A DNA stretch of 64,000 nt. Source: Pseudaeromonas sp041441555. GTDB lineage: Bacteria; Pseudomonadota; Gammaproteobacteria; Enterobacterales; Aeromonadaceae. A program made the position numbers and the translations under genes. The notes beneath the pieces were generated by a model. The model saw only the letters and a list, made by a program, of their open reading frames with translations. It did not search any database and had not been told where the DNA came from. Shown here piece by piece: positions 44,340-53,262 of the stretch. The stretch is from the NCBI GenBank assembly GCA_041441555.1, contig JASDSW010000039.1:1-64000 (forward strand). Reading direction: 5' to 3'. Position 1 is the first letter of the stretch; every line of letters starts with the position of its first letter.

Positions 44340-44933
44340 ATGGATTTATCCTGGTTTTTACCCCTGTTGGGATTTGCTCTCATCACCTGCGGGACGCCGG
44401 GTCCCAACAACATGTTGCTGACCGCCGCGGGGGCCAATCTGGGGTTTCGGGCCAGCCTCTCGACCCTGGTGGCCGTGGTCAGTGGGTTGAACCTCATCAT
44501 GCTGGCGACGGCACTGGGGCTCGGGGTGATCTTTGCCGCACAACCCTGGCTCCATCAGGGGCTGCGCATCGTCGGCAGCGGTTATCTGCTCTGGCTGGCC
44601 TGGAAGCTGGCTCGTGCCGACGAGCCGGGCGAACGCCATGTCTCCGAGATGCCGCGCTGGTATCAGGCGGCCTTCTTGCAGCTGCTCAATCCCAAGGGGT
44701 GGTTCATGGCGCTGTCGGCCATCGGTGGTTTCACCCTGGCGGAGCCCGGCTATTGGCCCTCGGCCGTCACCGTGTTGCTGACTTTCTTTGCCATGGGGAT
44801 CCTCACCGGTGGCTGTTGGGTGCTGTTCGGTGCCCAGATCCGTCGCCTGATCCGCACCAAGCAGGGGTGGCAACGATTCAATCTGTGCATGGGGGCGATG
44901 ACCGCCGGCTGCGTGGCCATGGTCTGGTGGTGA
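44340..44933 (+). CDS. LysE/RhtB-family amino-acid exporter (second copy)
   Basis: A 197-residue six-helix transporter, clearly related to the preceding gene (CGTPGPNNMLLTAAGANLGF; LQLLNPKGWFMALSA; RFNLCMGAMTAGCVAMVWW). ATG 44340 follows AAGGGAG; an in-frame TTG one codon earlier is less likely. 121 bases separate the two copies, with no terminator, so they may be partly co-transcribed. The pair looks like an old tandem duplication. Confidence 0.92.
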   Translation: MDLSWFLPLLGFALITCGTPGPNNMLLTAAGANLGFRASLSTLVAVVSGLNLIMLATALGLGVIFAAQPWLHQGLRIVGSGYLLWLAWKLARADEPGERHVSEMPRWYQAAFLQLLNPKGWFMALSAIGGFTLAEPGYWPSAVTVLLTFFAMGILTGGCWVLFGAQIRRLIRTKQGWQRFNLCMGAMTAGCVAMVWW

Positions 44934-45039
44934 GCCGCTGCCGGGATGGGAGCGAGCGCGGTCTGATTGTTTAGTGTTTACGGCAAATGGGTGTAGAATC
45001 TGCGCCGATTTTTCGCCCACTCCTGATAAGACGACTGTA

Positions 45040-46179
45040 ATGACTCAATCGCAACACGACGCCGATCTTTTTGCCGAGATCCGCCCCTACCATGATGACG
45101 AAGTTCCTGCCGCGTTGGCGCGCCTGATGACCGATGAGGCGCTGCTGGCGGCCATCGCCCATTTCCGTTTCCCGTCGCTCTCCCGTTGGCTGGGCTGGTT
45201 GCTCAAACCCCTGATCCGCTCGGCATTGCAACGCCGTTGGGCCAAGGTGCGCACGGTGCGCGATGTGCAGATGGAAGTGGCTCACTTCATGGAGAGCATG
45301 ATTGCCTCGACCACCGAAGGGGTGACCTACTCCGGGCTTGAACAGCTCGATTCCCAGAAGGGCTACCTGTTCATCTCCAACCACAGAGACATCGCCATGG
45401 ACCCGGCATTCGTCAATTGGGGTTTGTACAAGTGTGGCCTGGAGACGGTGCGCATCGCCATCGGCGATAATCTGTTGCGCAAGCCCTGCGCCACCGAGCT
45501 GATGCGTCTGAACAAGAGCTTCATCGTGAAACGTTCGGTCAAGGGACCGCGAGAGATGATGAAGGCCTTCAACGAGTTGTCCGCCTATATTGCCCATTCA
45601 CTCGGCGATGGCCACTCCATCTGGATTGCCCAGAAAGAGGGGCGGGCCAAGGATGGGGATGACAAGACGGATCCGGCGATCCTCAAGATGTTCTACATGG
45701 CGGGCAAGCAGCAGAAGCGCGGCTTTGCCGAGTACATGCAGAGCCTGAATATTGTCCCGGTGGCCATCTCTTACGAATTCGATCCGGGCGATGAGGCCAA
45801 GGCGCGCGAGCTGGTGGAACGGGCCCAGAGCGGCAGCTATGAGAAGGGCGAGTTCGAGGATATCGACAGCATCGTCGCGGGGATCGTGGGCTTCAAGGGG
45901 CGGGTGCATATCAGCCTGGGTAAACCCCTGAGTGGCGATTATGACTCCCCGGAAGAGCTGGCTCAGGCCATCGACCAGGCGATCCATAGTCAATACCGTC
46001 TGTTCCCGAGCAATCTGCTGGCCGCGGGGCAAGCAGATGGCGTGACGGCCGAGGAGCGGCAGCGTTTTGAAGCTCGCCTGGCTTTGATGCCGAGCGAATT
46101 GCGTGAGACGGTGCGAGCCATGTATGCCAAACCGGTGGAAAACCGGGCGGCCTGCGTGGCGACCATGGCCGATGCCTGA
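45040..46179 (+). CDS. PlsC-like glycerolphosphate acyltransferase family protein
   Basis: A 379-residue protein with an acyltransferase domain from about residue 85. The catalytic block is YLFISNHRDIAMDPAF, in which His and Asp are five residues apart rather than the usual four. WIAQKEGRAKDGDDKTDP corresponds to the glycerol-phosphate binding block. A hydrophobic stretch is near residues 50-65. ATG 45040 starts MTQSQHDADLF. A promoter-like TAGAAT lies at 44994-44999. Probably an envelope-lipid acyltransferase; substrate unknown. Confidence 0.8.
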   Translation: MTQSQHDADLFAEIRPYHDDEVPAALARLMTDEALLAAIAHFRFPSLSRWLGWLLKPLIRSALQRRWAKVRTVRDVQMEVAHFMESMIASTTEGVTYSGLEQLDSQKGYLFISNHRDIAMDPAFVNWGLYKCGLETVRIAIGDNLLRKPCATELMRLNKSFIVKRSVKGPREMMKAFNELSAYIAHSLGDGHSIWIAQKEGRAKDGDDKTDPAILKMFYMAGKQQKRGFAEYMQSLNIVPVAISYEFDPGDEAKARELVERAQSGSYEKGEFEDIDSIVAGIVGFKGRVHISLGKPLSGDYDSPEELAQAIDQAIHSQYRLFPSNLLAAGQADGVTAEERQRFEARLALMPSELRETVRAMYAKPVENRAACVATMADA

Positions 46180-46290
46180 AGCGGCGAGTGAGGCGCTGGA
46201 GTAAGCCGGCGCCTCACGCCGAGATTTCCCCTGTGATTCCCCCAACTCACTCATTTGAGTCAGCCGAGTCAATATCAGAAAACGCGCCAA

Positions 46291-46336
46291 TAAAAAGGGT
46301 TCATCGCGTCTCCCCCGGAGATGTCGCGACGAACCC
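46291..46336 (-). terminator. Intrinsic terminator of the tsx-like gene
   Basis: GGGTTCATCGCG (46297-46308) pairs with CGCGACGAACCC (46325-46336), one mismatch. An inner TCTCC/GGAGA stem and a 3-base bulge lie within it. On the minus strand the hairpin is followed by TTTTTA. Confidence 0.78.
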
Positions 46337-46386
46337 CAACGGATGCCCGTTCGGTGGCACCGGTCTGTTCTTCTCGGCCGGGCCCC

Positions 46387-47193
46387 TTAGAACTTGTAGG
46401 TGACGTCGAAGTAGTGACCGAAGCCTGTGGTCTTCAGATCGTAAACCCCGTTTTGCAGGCCATAGATGTCGTTGAAGTACTTCAGGCCGTAACCGACGGC
46501 GTAGCGATCGGAGTGCCAGTAGATGCCGTGGAAGAAGCCGGTGCCATCGGTGGAGCTGTCTTTGGCGTCGAACAGATAGTCCAGATAGCCCTGATAGGCG
46601 ATAAAGCTGCCATTGCCGAAGGTGTAAACCGGTTTGAACCAGTTCATCGAGTACTGATAGCCGTTCCAGCCGGTGGTGGCCCCTTCCTGCACGTGGCGCG
46701 CATAGAGGTTCATGCCGACCTTGCCAAACCAGGGCACCTGCACGTCGCTGCCCAGACCAATCATGGATTCAAACAAGCCATCCGGTCCGCCGACGCTGTT
46801 CAGGTTGGCGATGTAGAGCTCCTGTACCGGGCCGAACGAGAGATCCTTGCCGGTCAGGGCATCCAGCGACAGACGCGGGGCGAACTTCATGTAAAGGTTG
46901 TCGCCCTCGTGCTTGTCGTCACGACCGGAGTTGAAGATGTCAAACGCATCGACATAGCCATACAGGTCGAACAGACCGGAGCGGCCGCCGAATTCCATCT
47001 CCAGATAGGTGTCGTTATAGCCGCCTTCCGATTTTTTGTAGGGCATCTGATCGATGGTGTGCATGACGTTGAACTGCATCCACTTGAAGTCATTCTTGTG
47101 GATGTTGCCGTCGCCGTAATCAGCGGCCGAAGCGGGTACCATCGCAGCGGCCACCAGGCTCACTGCCAGCAGGGATAGGTTGAATTTAGTCAT
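46387..47193 (-). CDS. tsx: Nucleoside-specific outer-membrane channel, Tsx/OmpK family
   Basis: Outer-membrane beta-barrel of 268 residues. The signal peptide ends AMVPASA (about residue 23) and the mature part starts ADYGDGNIHKNDFKWMQFN. Alternating aromatic strands and a terminal Phe (FDVTYKF) mark a barrel recognised by the Bam machine. The sequence pattern fits OmpK of Vibrio, a relative of E. coli Tsx that passes nucleosides and serves phages. A CRP-like site lies about 250 bases upstream. Its terminator is the hairpin at 46291-46336. Confidence 0.88.
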   Translation of the reverse strand: MTKFNLSLLAVSLVAAAMVPASAADYGDGNIHKNDFKWMQFNVMHTIDQMPYKKSEGGYNDTYLEMEFGGRSGLFDLYGYVDAFDIFNSGRDDKHEGDNLYMKFAPRLSLDALTGKDLSFGPVQELYIANLNSVGGPDGLFESMIGLGSDVQVPWFGKVGMNLYARHVQEGATTGWNGYQYSMNWFKPVYTFGNGSFIAYQGYLDYLFDAKDSSTDGTGFFHGIYWHSDRYAVGYGLKYFNDIYGLQNGVYDLKTTGFGHYFDVTYKF

Positions 47194-47542
47194 CTTGTCT
47201 CTCTCGTCTCGTGAAGAGTTCTTGTTGATTCCGTAGCACGCATCAGGTCCACCGTGAGCGCGGCCGCATTCTAGGGGCCGAGGGCTCTCCTGAGAAGGTG
47301 AAAATCGCAGGATTAGCCAGGGGACGATGAAATTCTGACATTATTAATCGGCGGCGCGGGAGTGCTTGATTGATTTGACTATTAAATAAACGTTTTCCAA
47401 CACACTTTGCTAAAGATGAAGTTGCGCGCTCGGATCCTCGGCAGTGATGGCGATCACGACCACGCGGATCACGGCGCTGGCTGGCATGGGGAGGGCGCAT
47501 GGGGTAAGGTAGGCGCCATTTCTCGTCAATCCGAATGCCTTC
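47194..47542. promoter_or_regulatory. Divergent promoter region between tsx and ampG
   Basis: 349 bases without a gene. An AT-rich block (about 47338-47400) probably holds the tsx promoter. AGTGA-TGGCGA-TCACG at 47443-47458 matches 8 of 10 CRP half-site bases. I could not choose -10/-35 boxes for either gene. Confidence 0.45.
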
Positions 47543-48802
47543 ATGAGTGATAAAACCTGGACCGAGCTGCTCTTCTCGCGCCGCATGTTGATCTGTGTCT
47601 TTACCGGCTTCAGCTCGGGGTTGCCTCTGTATCTGCTGCTCAACCTGGTGCCGGCCTGGCTCAAGACCGAAGGGGTGGACATCAAGGCCATCGGTTTCTT
47701 CTCCCTGATCCAGTTTCCCTACACCTGGAAGTTTGTCTGGGCGCCGCTGCTGGATCGATTCCCGATCCTCAAGCTCGGACGGCGGCGAGGCTGGATGCTG
47801 GTGACGCAACTGGGCCTGCTGGTGGTGATCGCCAGCTTCGGCTTTTTTGCGCCGGAGCGTCAGCTGTGGTCGATTGCAGCGCTGGCGGTGGCGGTGGCCA
47901 TCTTCAGCGCCAGCCAGGACATAGTGCTGGATGCCTTTCGCCGCGAGATCCTCGATGACGAGGTACTGGGGCTGGGCAATTCCGTTCATGTCAACGCCTA
48001 CCGCATCGCCGGTCTGGTGCCCGGCTCCATCTCGCTGATCCTGGCGGATCACCTGGCCTGGAGTCAGGTCTTCATGATCACGGCGCTGTTTATGCTGCCC
48101 GGGGTGGTGTTAACCCTGCTGGTGCGCGAGCCGCAGCGGGCCTCGGCGCCCAAGAGCCTGCGCGAGGCGGTCATCGAGCCGTTTCACGAGTTCATCACCC
48201 GCCAGGGATGGAAGAGCGCCCTGCTGATCCTGGCGTTTATCTTCTTCTACAAACTCGGGGATAGCATGGCGACGGCGCTGATCACCCCCTTCTACCTGGA
48301 TGTGGGTTTCACCAAGACCCAGATCGGCATCATCGCCAAGAATGTTGGCCTGTGGGCCAGTGTGGGGGGCGGCCTGCTCGGTGGCCTGTGGATGATCAAG
48401 CTGGGAATCAATCGGGCGTTGTGGCTGTTTGGTGTGGTGCAGCTGGTGTCGATCCTCGGCTTTGTCTGGCTGACCGGCACTGGTCCGGATTTATGGGCGC
48501 TGGGGCTGGTGATCGGTTTCGAGGCCCTGGGGGTCGGTCTGGGGACGGCGGCCTTCACCGCGTTCATCGCCCGTACCACGGATCCGCGCTATACCGCGAC
48601 CCAGTTTGCCCTCTTCACCTCGCTGGCGGCGGTGCCGCGCACCTTCTTCAATGCCAGCACCGGCTATCTGGTGGAGCAGTTTGGCTGGAGTAGTTTCTTC
48701 TGGCTCTGTACGGCGCTGGCCATCCCCGGAATGCTGCTGCTGTTGAAGGTGGCGCCGTGGCGCGAAGGGGAGGCGGAGGCGCCCGAGCCCAAGGTTTCGT
48801 GA
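47543..48802 (+). CDS. ampG: Muropeptide permease AmpG
   Basis: Major-facilitator transporter bringing GlcNAc-anhydroMurNAc peptides into the cytoplasm for wall recycling and beta-lactamase induction. The 419 residues have about 12 membrane helices. FTGFSSGLPLYLL, IGFFSLIQFPYTWKFVWAPLLDR, GRRRGW and SASQDIVLDAF parallel E. coli AmpG. It is shorter than the 491-residue E. coli protein, which has two extra C-terminal helices. The nearby yajG and bolA repeat the enteric ampG-yajG-bolA grouping. Confidence 0.92.
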   Translation: MSDKTWTELLFSRRMLICVFTGFSSGLPLYLLLNLVPAWLKTEGVDIKAIGFFSLIQFPYTWKFVWAPLLDRFPILKLGRRRGWMLVTQLGLLVVIASFGFFAPERQLWSIAALAVAVAIFSASQDIVLDAFRREILDDEVLGLGNSVHVNAYRIAGLVPGSISLILADHLAWSQVFMITALFMLPGVVLTLLVREPQRASAPKSLREAVIEPFHEFITRQGWKSALLILAFIFFYKLGDSMATALITPFYLDVGFTKTQIGIIAKNVGLWASVGGGLLGGLWMIKLGINRALWLFGVVQLVSILGFVWLTGTGPDLWALGLVIGFEALGVGLGTAAFTAFIARTTDPRYTATQFALFTSLAAVPRTFFNASTGYLVEQFGWSSFFWLCTALAIPGMLLLLKVAPWREGEAEAPEPKVS

Positions 48803-48826
48803 GCGCAGCACTTGCCTGTCATTCAT

Positions 48827-48855
48827 AAAAAAACCCGCCAATCGGCGGGTTTTTG
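48827..48855. terminator. Bidirectional terminator between ampG and ppiA
   Basis: ACCCGCC and GGCGGGT pair around AATC. Six or more A residues lie on the left and TTTTT on the right, so it works on both strands. Confidence 0.92.
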
Positions 48856-48868
48856 CTGTGCGCTGGCG

Positions 48869-49444
48869 TTACTTCTGCAGCGTCACTCGCTTGATGAAGA
48901 TGGGTTCGACCGGCACGTCGCTGGCGCCGAGGCGCGGCTCGTCGCCGGTGGGCTGCTGGGCGATCTGATCCAGTACTTCCATCCCCTTGACCACGGTGCC
49001 AAACACCGTGTAACCCGCCCCCATGCCGGCATCCAACGACAGGTTATCCTGCAGGTTGAAATAGAACTGACGGGTGGCACTGTCTGGATCCTGGGTGCGC
49101 GCCATGGCGATGGTGCCGCGGCGGTTGGAAAGGCCATCGCGGGACTCGTTGACCACGGGAGCCCGGGTCGCCAGCTGCTGGAAGTTGGCATCGTAGCCAC
49201 CCCCCTGGACGACAAAGCCCGGGATCACCCGATGAAACAGCGAGCCGTCGTAGCTGCCGTCTTTTACGTAGCTCAGGAAGTTGGCGACGGTTTGCGGCGC
49301 CTTGCGGTTATCCAGCGCAATGGTCAGGGTGCCATAGCTGGTCTCCATGACCACGGTGGGCTGGGTGGTGGGTGCGACGGTGGCCGGAGTCGCGGCATGA
49401 GCGAACATCGGCAGCAGGGCCAGGGCGAGCATCCAGTGTTTCAT
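48869..49444 (-). CDS. ppiA: Periplasmic peptidyl-prolyl cis-trans isomerase (cyclophilin)
   Basis: A 191-residue exported cyclophilin that helps fold periplasmic proteins. The signal peptide ends MFAHA (about residue 17). The catalytic block is FHRVIPGFVVQGGGYD, followed by RGTIAMARTQDPDSATRQFYFNL and YTVFGTVVKGMEVLD. A Thr/Ala/Pro linker precedes the domain. Its ATG overlaps the yajG stop by one base, so the two are co-transcribed. Confidence 0.93.
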   Translation of the reverse strand: MKHWMLALALLPMFAHAATPATVAPTTQPTVVMETSYGTLTIALDNRKAPQTVANFLSYVKDGSYDGSLFHRVIPGFVVQGGGYDANFQQLATRAPVVNESRDGLSNRRGTIAMARTQDPDSATRQFYFNLQDNLSLDAGMGAGYTVFGTVVKGMEVLDQIAQQPTGDEPRLGASDVPVEPIFIKRVTLQK

Positions 49445-50016
49445 CAGTAGCTGCTTCCCTTGATGTAGTTGCGCAGTTGGCTGTCCTGCAGGATCTGCTC
49501 AAGCAGCGAGGATAGGTGCTCGTTCAGCTGCAACTCGATGTCGCCGATATCGGGCTGGGTGGCGCTCTCCTTCATGGCGGATTTGCGGAACTCCTTGGTG
49601 ATGCTGGCGCCGTTGCGCTCGGCCTTCACCTTGACCTGCAGGTTGACCCGGCTCTTGTAGACCAGCCCCGGCTTGGTGATTTCCGACTGCAGTTGATCGA
49701 CGATCAGGGTCAGGTGGGTGTCACCTTGGGCCGAGATCTGCGCCCCCTGGGCGGTCAGCCCCTTGCCGAGGCGATCGGCCAGGACGCTGGCCGGGCTGAC
49801 GTTGTTGGCCAGCAGCACGACGGGCTCTTTTTTGATCTTGATCTTGATGATCTGGCTGCCGACGCGAGTGTCCTGGTTGTCGATGGCCACGGCATTGCCG
49901 CTGTAGATGTTGTCCGGCTGATCGTTGATCTGCGGGTTGATGCTGGCGGTCTCCGGCCAGGTGGTGGCGCAGCCACCGAGGGACAGAGCGAGCAGGGTAA
50001 ACAGTATGCGTTTCAT
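49444..50016 (-). CDS. yajG: YajG family lipoprotein
   Basis: A 190-residue outer- or inner-membrane lipoprotein, lipobox LSLGGC (Cys at residue 16). The core (INPQ, NVSPASVLADRLGKGLTAQG, LQVKVKAERNGASITKEFR) fits the YajG family found beside ampG and bolA. Function unknown. Only nine bases separate it from the upstream rlmG stop on the same strand. Confidence 0.88.
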   Translation of the reverse strand: MKRILFTLLALSLGGCATTWPETASINPQINDQPDNIYSGNAVAIDNQDTRVGSQIIKIKIKKEPVVLLANNVSPASVLADRLGKGLTAQGAQISAQGDTHLTLIVDQLQSEITKPGLVYKSRVNLQVKVKAERNGASITKEFRKSAMKESATQPDIGDIELQLNEHLSSLLEQILQDSQLRNYIKGSSY

Positions 50017-50025
50017 GGTGACTCC

Positions 50026-51162
50026 CTAGGATTTAATTGCGCGTAAAATAACAAACTTTTGGTTAGAGGCAATACAGTCCACCCGATTAAACAGGCGCTG
50101 CAGCTTGATGTGATAACCCAGATGCCGGTTCCCGACGATCCGAAGCTCTCCGCCCGAGCTCAGGCAGCGCTCGGCATCGCAAAACATCTGCCAGGCCAAC
50201 TGGTCGGTGATGGTTTGCAGCTGGTGAAACGGCGGATTGCACAGCACCGCCTGAAGGGAGCCGCTGGCGACCTGCTCTAGGCTGTTGCCGAGCAGGAACT
50301 GGCAGCGATTCAGATCGGCGGGGCGGTTGGTTTCGACATTCAACCGGCTGGAGGCGATGGCCATGTGGGATTCGTCGACAAACAGCAGCTCGGCATCCGG
50401 ATTGTCCGCCAGAGCGCGCAAGCCCAGTACGCCGTTGCCGCATCCAAGATCGGCAATGGTGCCTGAAAGGTCATGGGGCTGGTGCTGCAGGAACAGCCGG
50501 GCACCGATATCCAGACTGGCCCGCGAGAAGACGTTGGCATGGTTGTGGATGCGCTCCTTGCTGTCGGGCAGCTCCCAAACGGTGGGGTAGGGATTGACCG
50601 GTTGCGGGCGTTCGGCCACCTGGGTATGGATCAAGCGCGCCTTCTTCCAGGCCAGCGAGGTGCGGGTCGGCCCCAGGATCTGTTCAAACAGCGCCAGGGT
50701 CGAGTTGTGGATGTCCCGGGCCTTGGCACCGGCCAGGATACGGGTGGTTGGGGTCACCACCTGACGCAGGGCCAGGAGTTGCTGCTCCAGCAGGGCCAGC
50801 GTCTTGGGAACCTTGAGGAGCACCAGGGCGGGGGCGGCCGGAAGAGGGTCGAGGGAGCCGAGCAAGGTCACGGCTGCCTCCGGCAGGTCGTTGCGCTCGA
50901 GATTGCGCCGGGTCGCCTCCTGGCTCAGAAAGGAGTCGCTGACACAGATGGGCGCGTGGGCACGCAGGGCGCATGCCAGGGCGCCGAAGGTGTCGTTCAG
51001 GATCAGCACGGAGCCTGCGGGTGCCGGATCCTCGAAGTCGAAACTTGCCAGTTCTTGCAGCAGATACTCATCGGCGGCCTCCCAGGCCTGTAGATTGCTA
51101 TCCGTGGTCGGTGGGTAACGCTCCAGGGACAGGAGCTGGCCTGCCAGTTCAACTTGGCTCAT
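50026..51162 (-). CDS. rlmG: 23S rRNA (guanine-1835-N2) methyltransferase
   Basis: Methylates G1835 of 23S rRNA. The 378 residues equal the E. coli length. An N-terminal degenerate methyltransferase-like half is followed by the catalytic half, with AdoMet motif IADLGCGNGVLGLRAL and catalytic NPPFH. ATG 51162 begins MSQVELAGQLLSLERYP; an in-frame extension upstream of 38 residues is not conserved in character. It heads the rlmG-yajG-ppiA minus-strand operon and diverges from bolA. Confidence 0.93.
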   Translation of the reverse strand: MSQVELAGQLLSLERYPPTTDSNLQAWEAADEYLLQELASFDFEDPAPAGSVLILNDTFGALACALRAHAPICVSDSFLSQEATRRNLERNDLPEAAVTLLGSLDPLPAAPALVLLKVPKTLALLEQQLLALRQVVTPTTRILAGAKARDIHNSTLALFEQILGPTRTSLAWKKARLIHTQVAERPQPVNPYPTVWELPDSKERIHNHANVFSRASLDIGARLFLQHQPHDLSGTIADLGCGNGVLGLRALADNPDAELLFVDESHMAIASSRLNVETNRPADLNRCQFLLGNSLEQVASGSLQAVLCNPPFHQLQTITDQLAWQMFCDAERCLSSGGELRIVGNRHLGYHIKLQRLFNRVDCIASNQKFVILRAIKS

Positions 51163-51358
51163 GCGAATCTCATTGCGATGGGGTGGATCAGATGGCGCTA
51201 TTCTACCTGTCCGCTTCGGTTTCACCAATTTTCGCGACCAAGAAAGGGGGCAGTGGGCGCTCGGTGATGGCGGCATACTTGAGTCGATCTGTGTCTGTCG
51301 CTATGGTGCTGGCGCAAACCTTGGCTTTTCATCTTGAATCCCTATCGGAGCCCCCATC

Positions 51359-51664
51359 ATGACGATGCAGCAACAGATCGAAGAGAAACTCCAGCAGGCT
51401 TTTTCCCCCACGCATCTGACCGTCAGCAACGAGAGCCATATGCATCGTGTCGCTCCCGGTGCCGAGAGCCATTTCAAGGTGGTACTGGTCAGTGAGCAGT
51501 TTGTCGGCCAACGCCCTCTGGCCCGCCATCGGGCCGTCAACTCGGTGCTGGCCGACGAGCTGGCGGGTGTCGTCCATGCCCTGGCGCTGCATACCTATTC
51601 CCCGGAGGAGTGGTCGCAGCGCGGGGAGGCACCGCGTACCGCGCCTTGCGTCGGCAAGCCCTGA
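51359..51664 (+). CDS. bolA: BolA family transcription/Fe-S regulator
   Basis: A 101-residue BolA protein that pairs with monothiol glutaredoxin and influences shape and stationary-phase genes. FSPTHLTVSNESHMHRVAPGAESHFKV contains the conserved His residues. FVGQRPLARHRAVNSVLADEL is the helix-turn-helix-like FVGx4RHR segment. GGAG lies ahead of ATG 51359. It is divergent from rlmG and followed by a 254-bp gap before nqrA. Confidence 0.95.
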   Translation: MTMQQQIEEKLQQAFSPTHLTVSNESHMHRVAPGAESHFKVVLVSEQFVGQRPLARHRAVNSVLADELAGVVHALALHTYSPEEWSQRGEAPRTAPCVGKP

Positions 51665-51918
51665 GTCGGCATCAACCGTGGTTTCCTGGAGCCAAGTGGT
51701 GACGGCTGGCGTTGTTATTTTTTTGTGATATCCGGTGCAGATAGCCACTGAACTCGAGTCATCGGACGGCTATCCATGCTAGTCTCTTGCTCTGAGCCAG
51801 GATGGCATCGTTATGATTTTCGTCGTTTTTTTGAACCTCGTTAGCCATCCCGAACGGCTGTTATTCGGCAGGCCCCTGAGCTTGCTTTCCTTTCTCTGCC
51901 AATCAACCGGGAAAGACG

Positions 51919-53262
51919 ATGATCACGATTAGCAAAGGGCTGGATCTGCCCATTCAGGGTACGCCGTTACCCACCATCTATGATGGCGCCGCCGTGCGTC
52001 ATGTTGCGCTACTTGGCGAAGAGTTTCCCGGCCTACGGCCGACCCTGCTGGTCAAGGTCGGCGATGCGGTGCAGAAGGGACAGGCGCTGTTCAGCGACAA
52101 GAAGAACCCAGGGGTGCTGTTCACTGCACCGGCTGCCGGGCGTGTCGAGGCCATTCACCGTGGCCCACAACGGGTCTTTGAGTCCCTGGTGATCGCCTGT
52201 GACGAGAGCCTCGGTGCCGTCAGCTTCCCGCGTCATGAATCCACGGCCTTGAGTCAACTCCCGCGTGAGCTGGTTCAGCAACAGTTGGTCGATTCCGGCC
52301 TGTGGACGGCGCTACGCACCCGCCCCTACAGCAAGACGCCGCAGTTGGGCTCGGTGCCGCGTGCCATCTTCGTCACGGCGATGGACACCAACCCGCTGGC
52401 GCTGGATCCGGCTCTGGTGATCCTGGAGCAACCGGCGGCATTTCTCGATGGTCTGGCTGTCCTGTCTCGCCTCACCGATGGCAAGGTGCACGTCTGCAAG
52501 GGCGAGGGCAGCCTGCCCCGCTCACCGCTGTCCCAGGTCGTGGAGCAGCTCTTCGTCGGCCCCCATCCGGCCGGATTGCCAGGCACACACATTCACTTCA
52601 TCGATCCGGCATCAGCGAGCAAGACTCTCTGGCATGTCGGCTATCAGGACGTCATCGCCATCGGTCATCTGTTTGTTCGCGGTGAGCTCTACAACGAGCG
52701 CATCATCAGTCTGGCCGGCCCCGGGGTCCTGGCTCCGCGCCTGCTGCGCACCCAGTTGGGGGCTTGTATCAGCGAGCTGACCGCCGGTGAATTGCATGGC
52801 GGCGAGCTGCGGGTGCTCTCGGGCTCGGTGCTCTCCGGTGCCGTGGCCAAGGGCGCCCATGACTATCTGGGCCGCTTCCATCTACAGATCTCCGTGTTGG
52901 CCGAGGGACGCGAGAAGGAGTTTTTGGGCTGGGTCATGCCGGGGAGGAAGCGCTTCTCGGTCACCCGCAGCTTTCTGGGCCATCTGTTCCGCGGCCAGAA
53001 GTATGCCTTCACCACCGCCAAGCATGGTGGCGACCGGGCCATGGTACCCATCGGCAACTACGAGAAGGTGATGCCGCTGGATATTCTGCCAACCCTGCTG
53101 CTGCGCGATCTGGTGGTTGGTGATACCGACAGCGCCCAGCAGTTGGGGTGTCTGGAGCTGGATGAAGAGGATCTGGCGCTCTGCACCTTCGTCTGCCCGG
53201 GCAAGACCGAATACGGCCCCTTGCTGCGTCGCTGTCTGACCAAGATTGAACTGGAGGGCTGA
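51919..53262 (+). CDS. nqrA: Na+-translocating NADH:quinone reductase subunit A
   Basis: Peripheral cytoplasmic subunit involved in quinone binding, 447 residues. It starts MITISKGLDLPIQGTP and contains HVALLGEEFPGLRPTLLVKVGD and FTAPAAGRVEAIHRG, a lipoyl-like fold. The end carries CTFVCPGKTEYGPLLRRCLTKIE, as in Vibrio. First gene of a tight six-gene operon. The 254 bases upstream hold the promoter; TTGCTC (51787) with TATGAT (51812) is a weak candidate with a long 19-base spacer. Confidence 0.96.
   Translation: MITISKGLDLPIQGTPLPTIYDGAAVRHVALLGEEFPGLRPTLLVKVGDAVQKGQALFSDKKNPGVLFTAPAAGRVEAIHRGPQRVFESLVIACDESLGAVSFPRHESTALSQLPRELVQQQLVDSGLWTALRTRPYSKTPQLGSVPRAIFVTAMDTNPLALDPALVILEQPAAFLDGLAVLSRLTDGKVHVCKGEGSLPRSPLSQVVEQLFVGPHPAGLPGTHIHFIDPASASKTLWHVGYQDVIAIGHLFVRGELYNERIISLAGPGVLAPRLLRTQLGACISELTAGELHGGELRVLSGSVLSGAVAKGAHDYLGRFHLQISVLAEGREKEFLGWVMPGRKRFSVTRSFLGHLFRGQKYAFTTAKHGGDRAMVPIGNYEKVMPLDILPTLLLRDLVVGDTDSAQQLGCLELDEEDLALCTFVCPGKTEYGPLLRRCLTKIELEG

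Noticed and set aside
51690..51727. Hairpin plus T run after bolA as a terminator
   Set aside because: The T run is good but only a 4-bp stem (AGCC/GGCT) can be drawn, so I did not list it.
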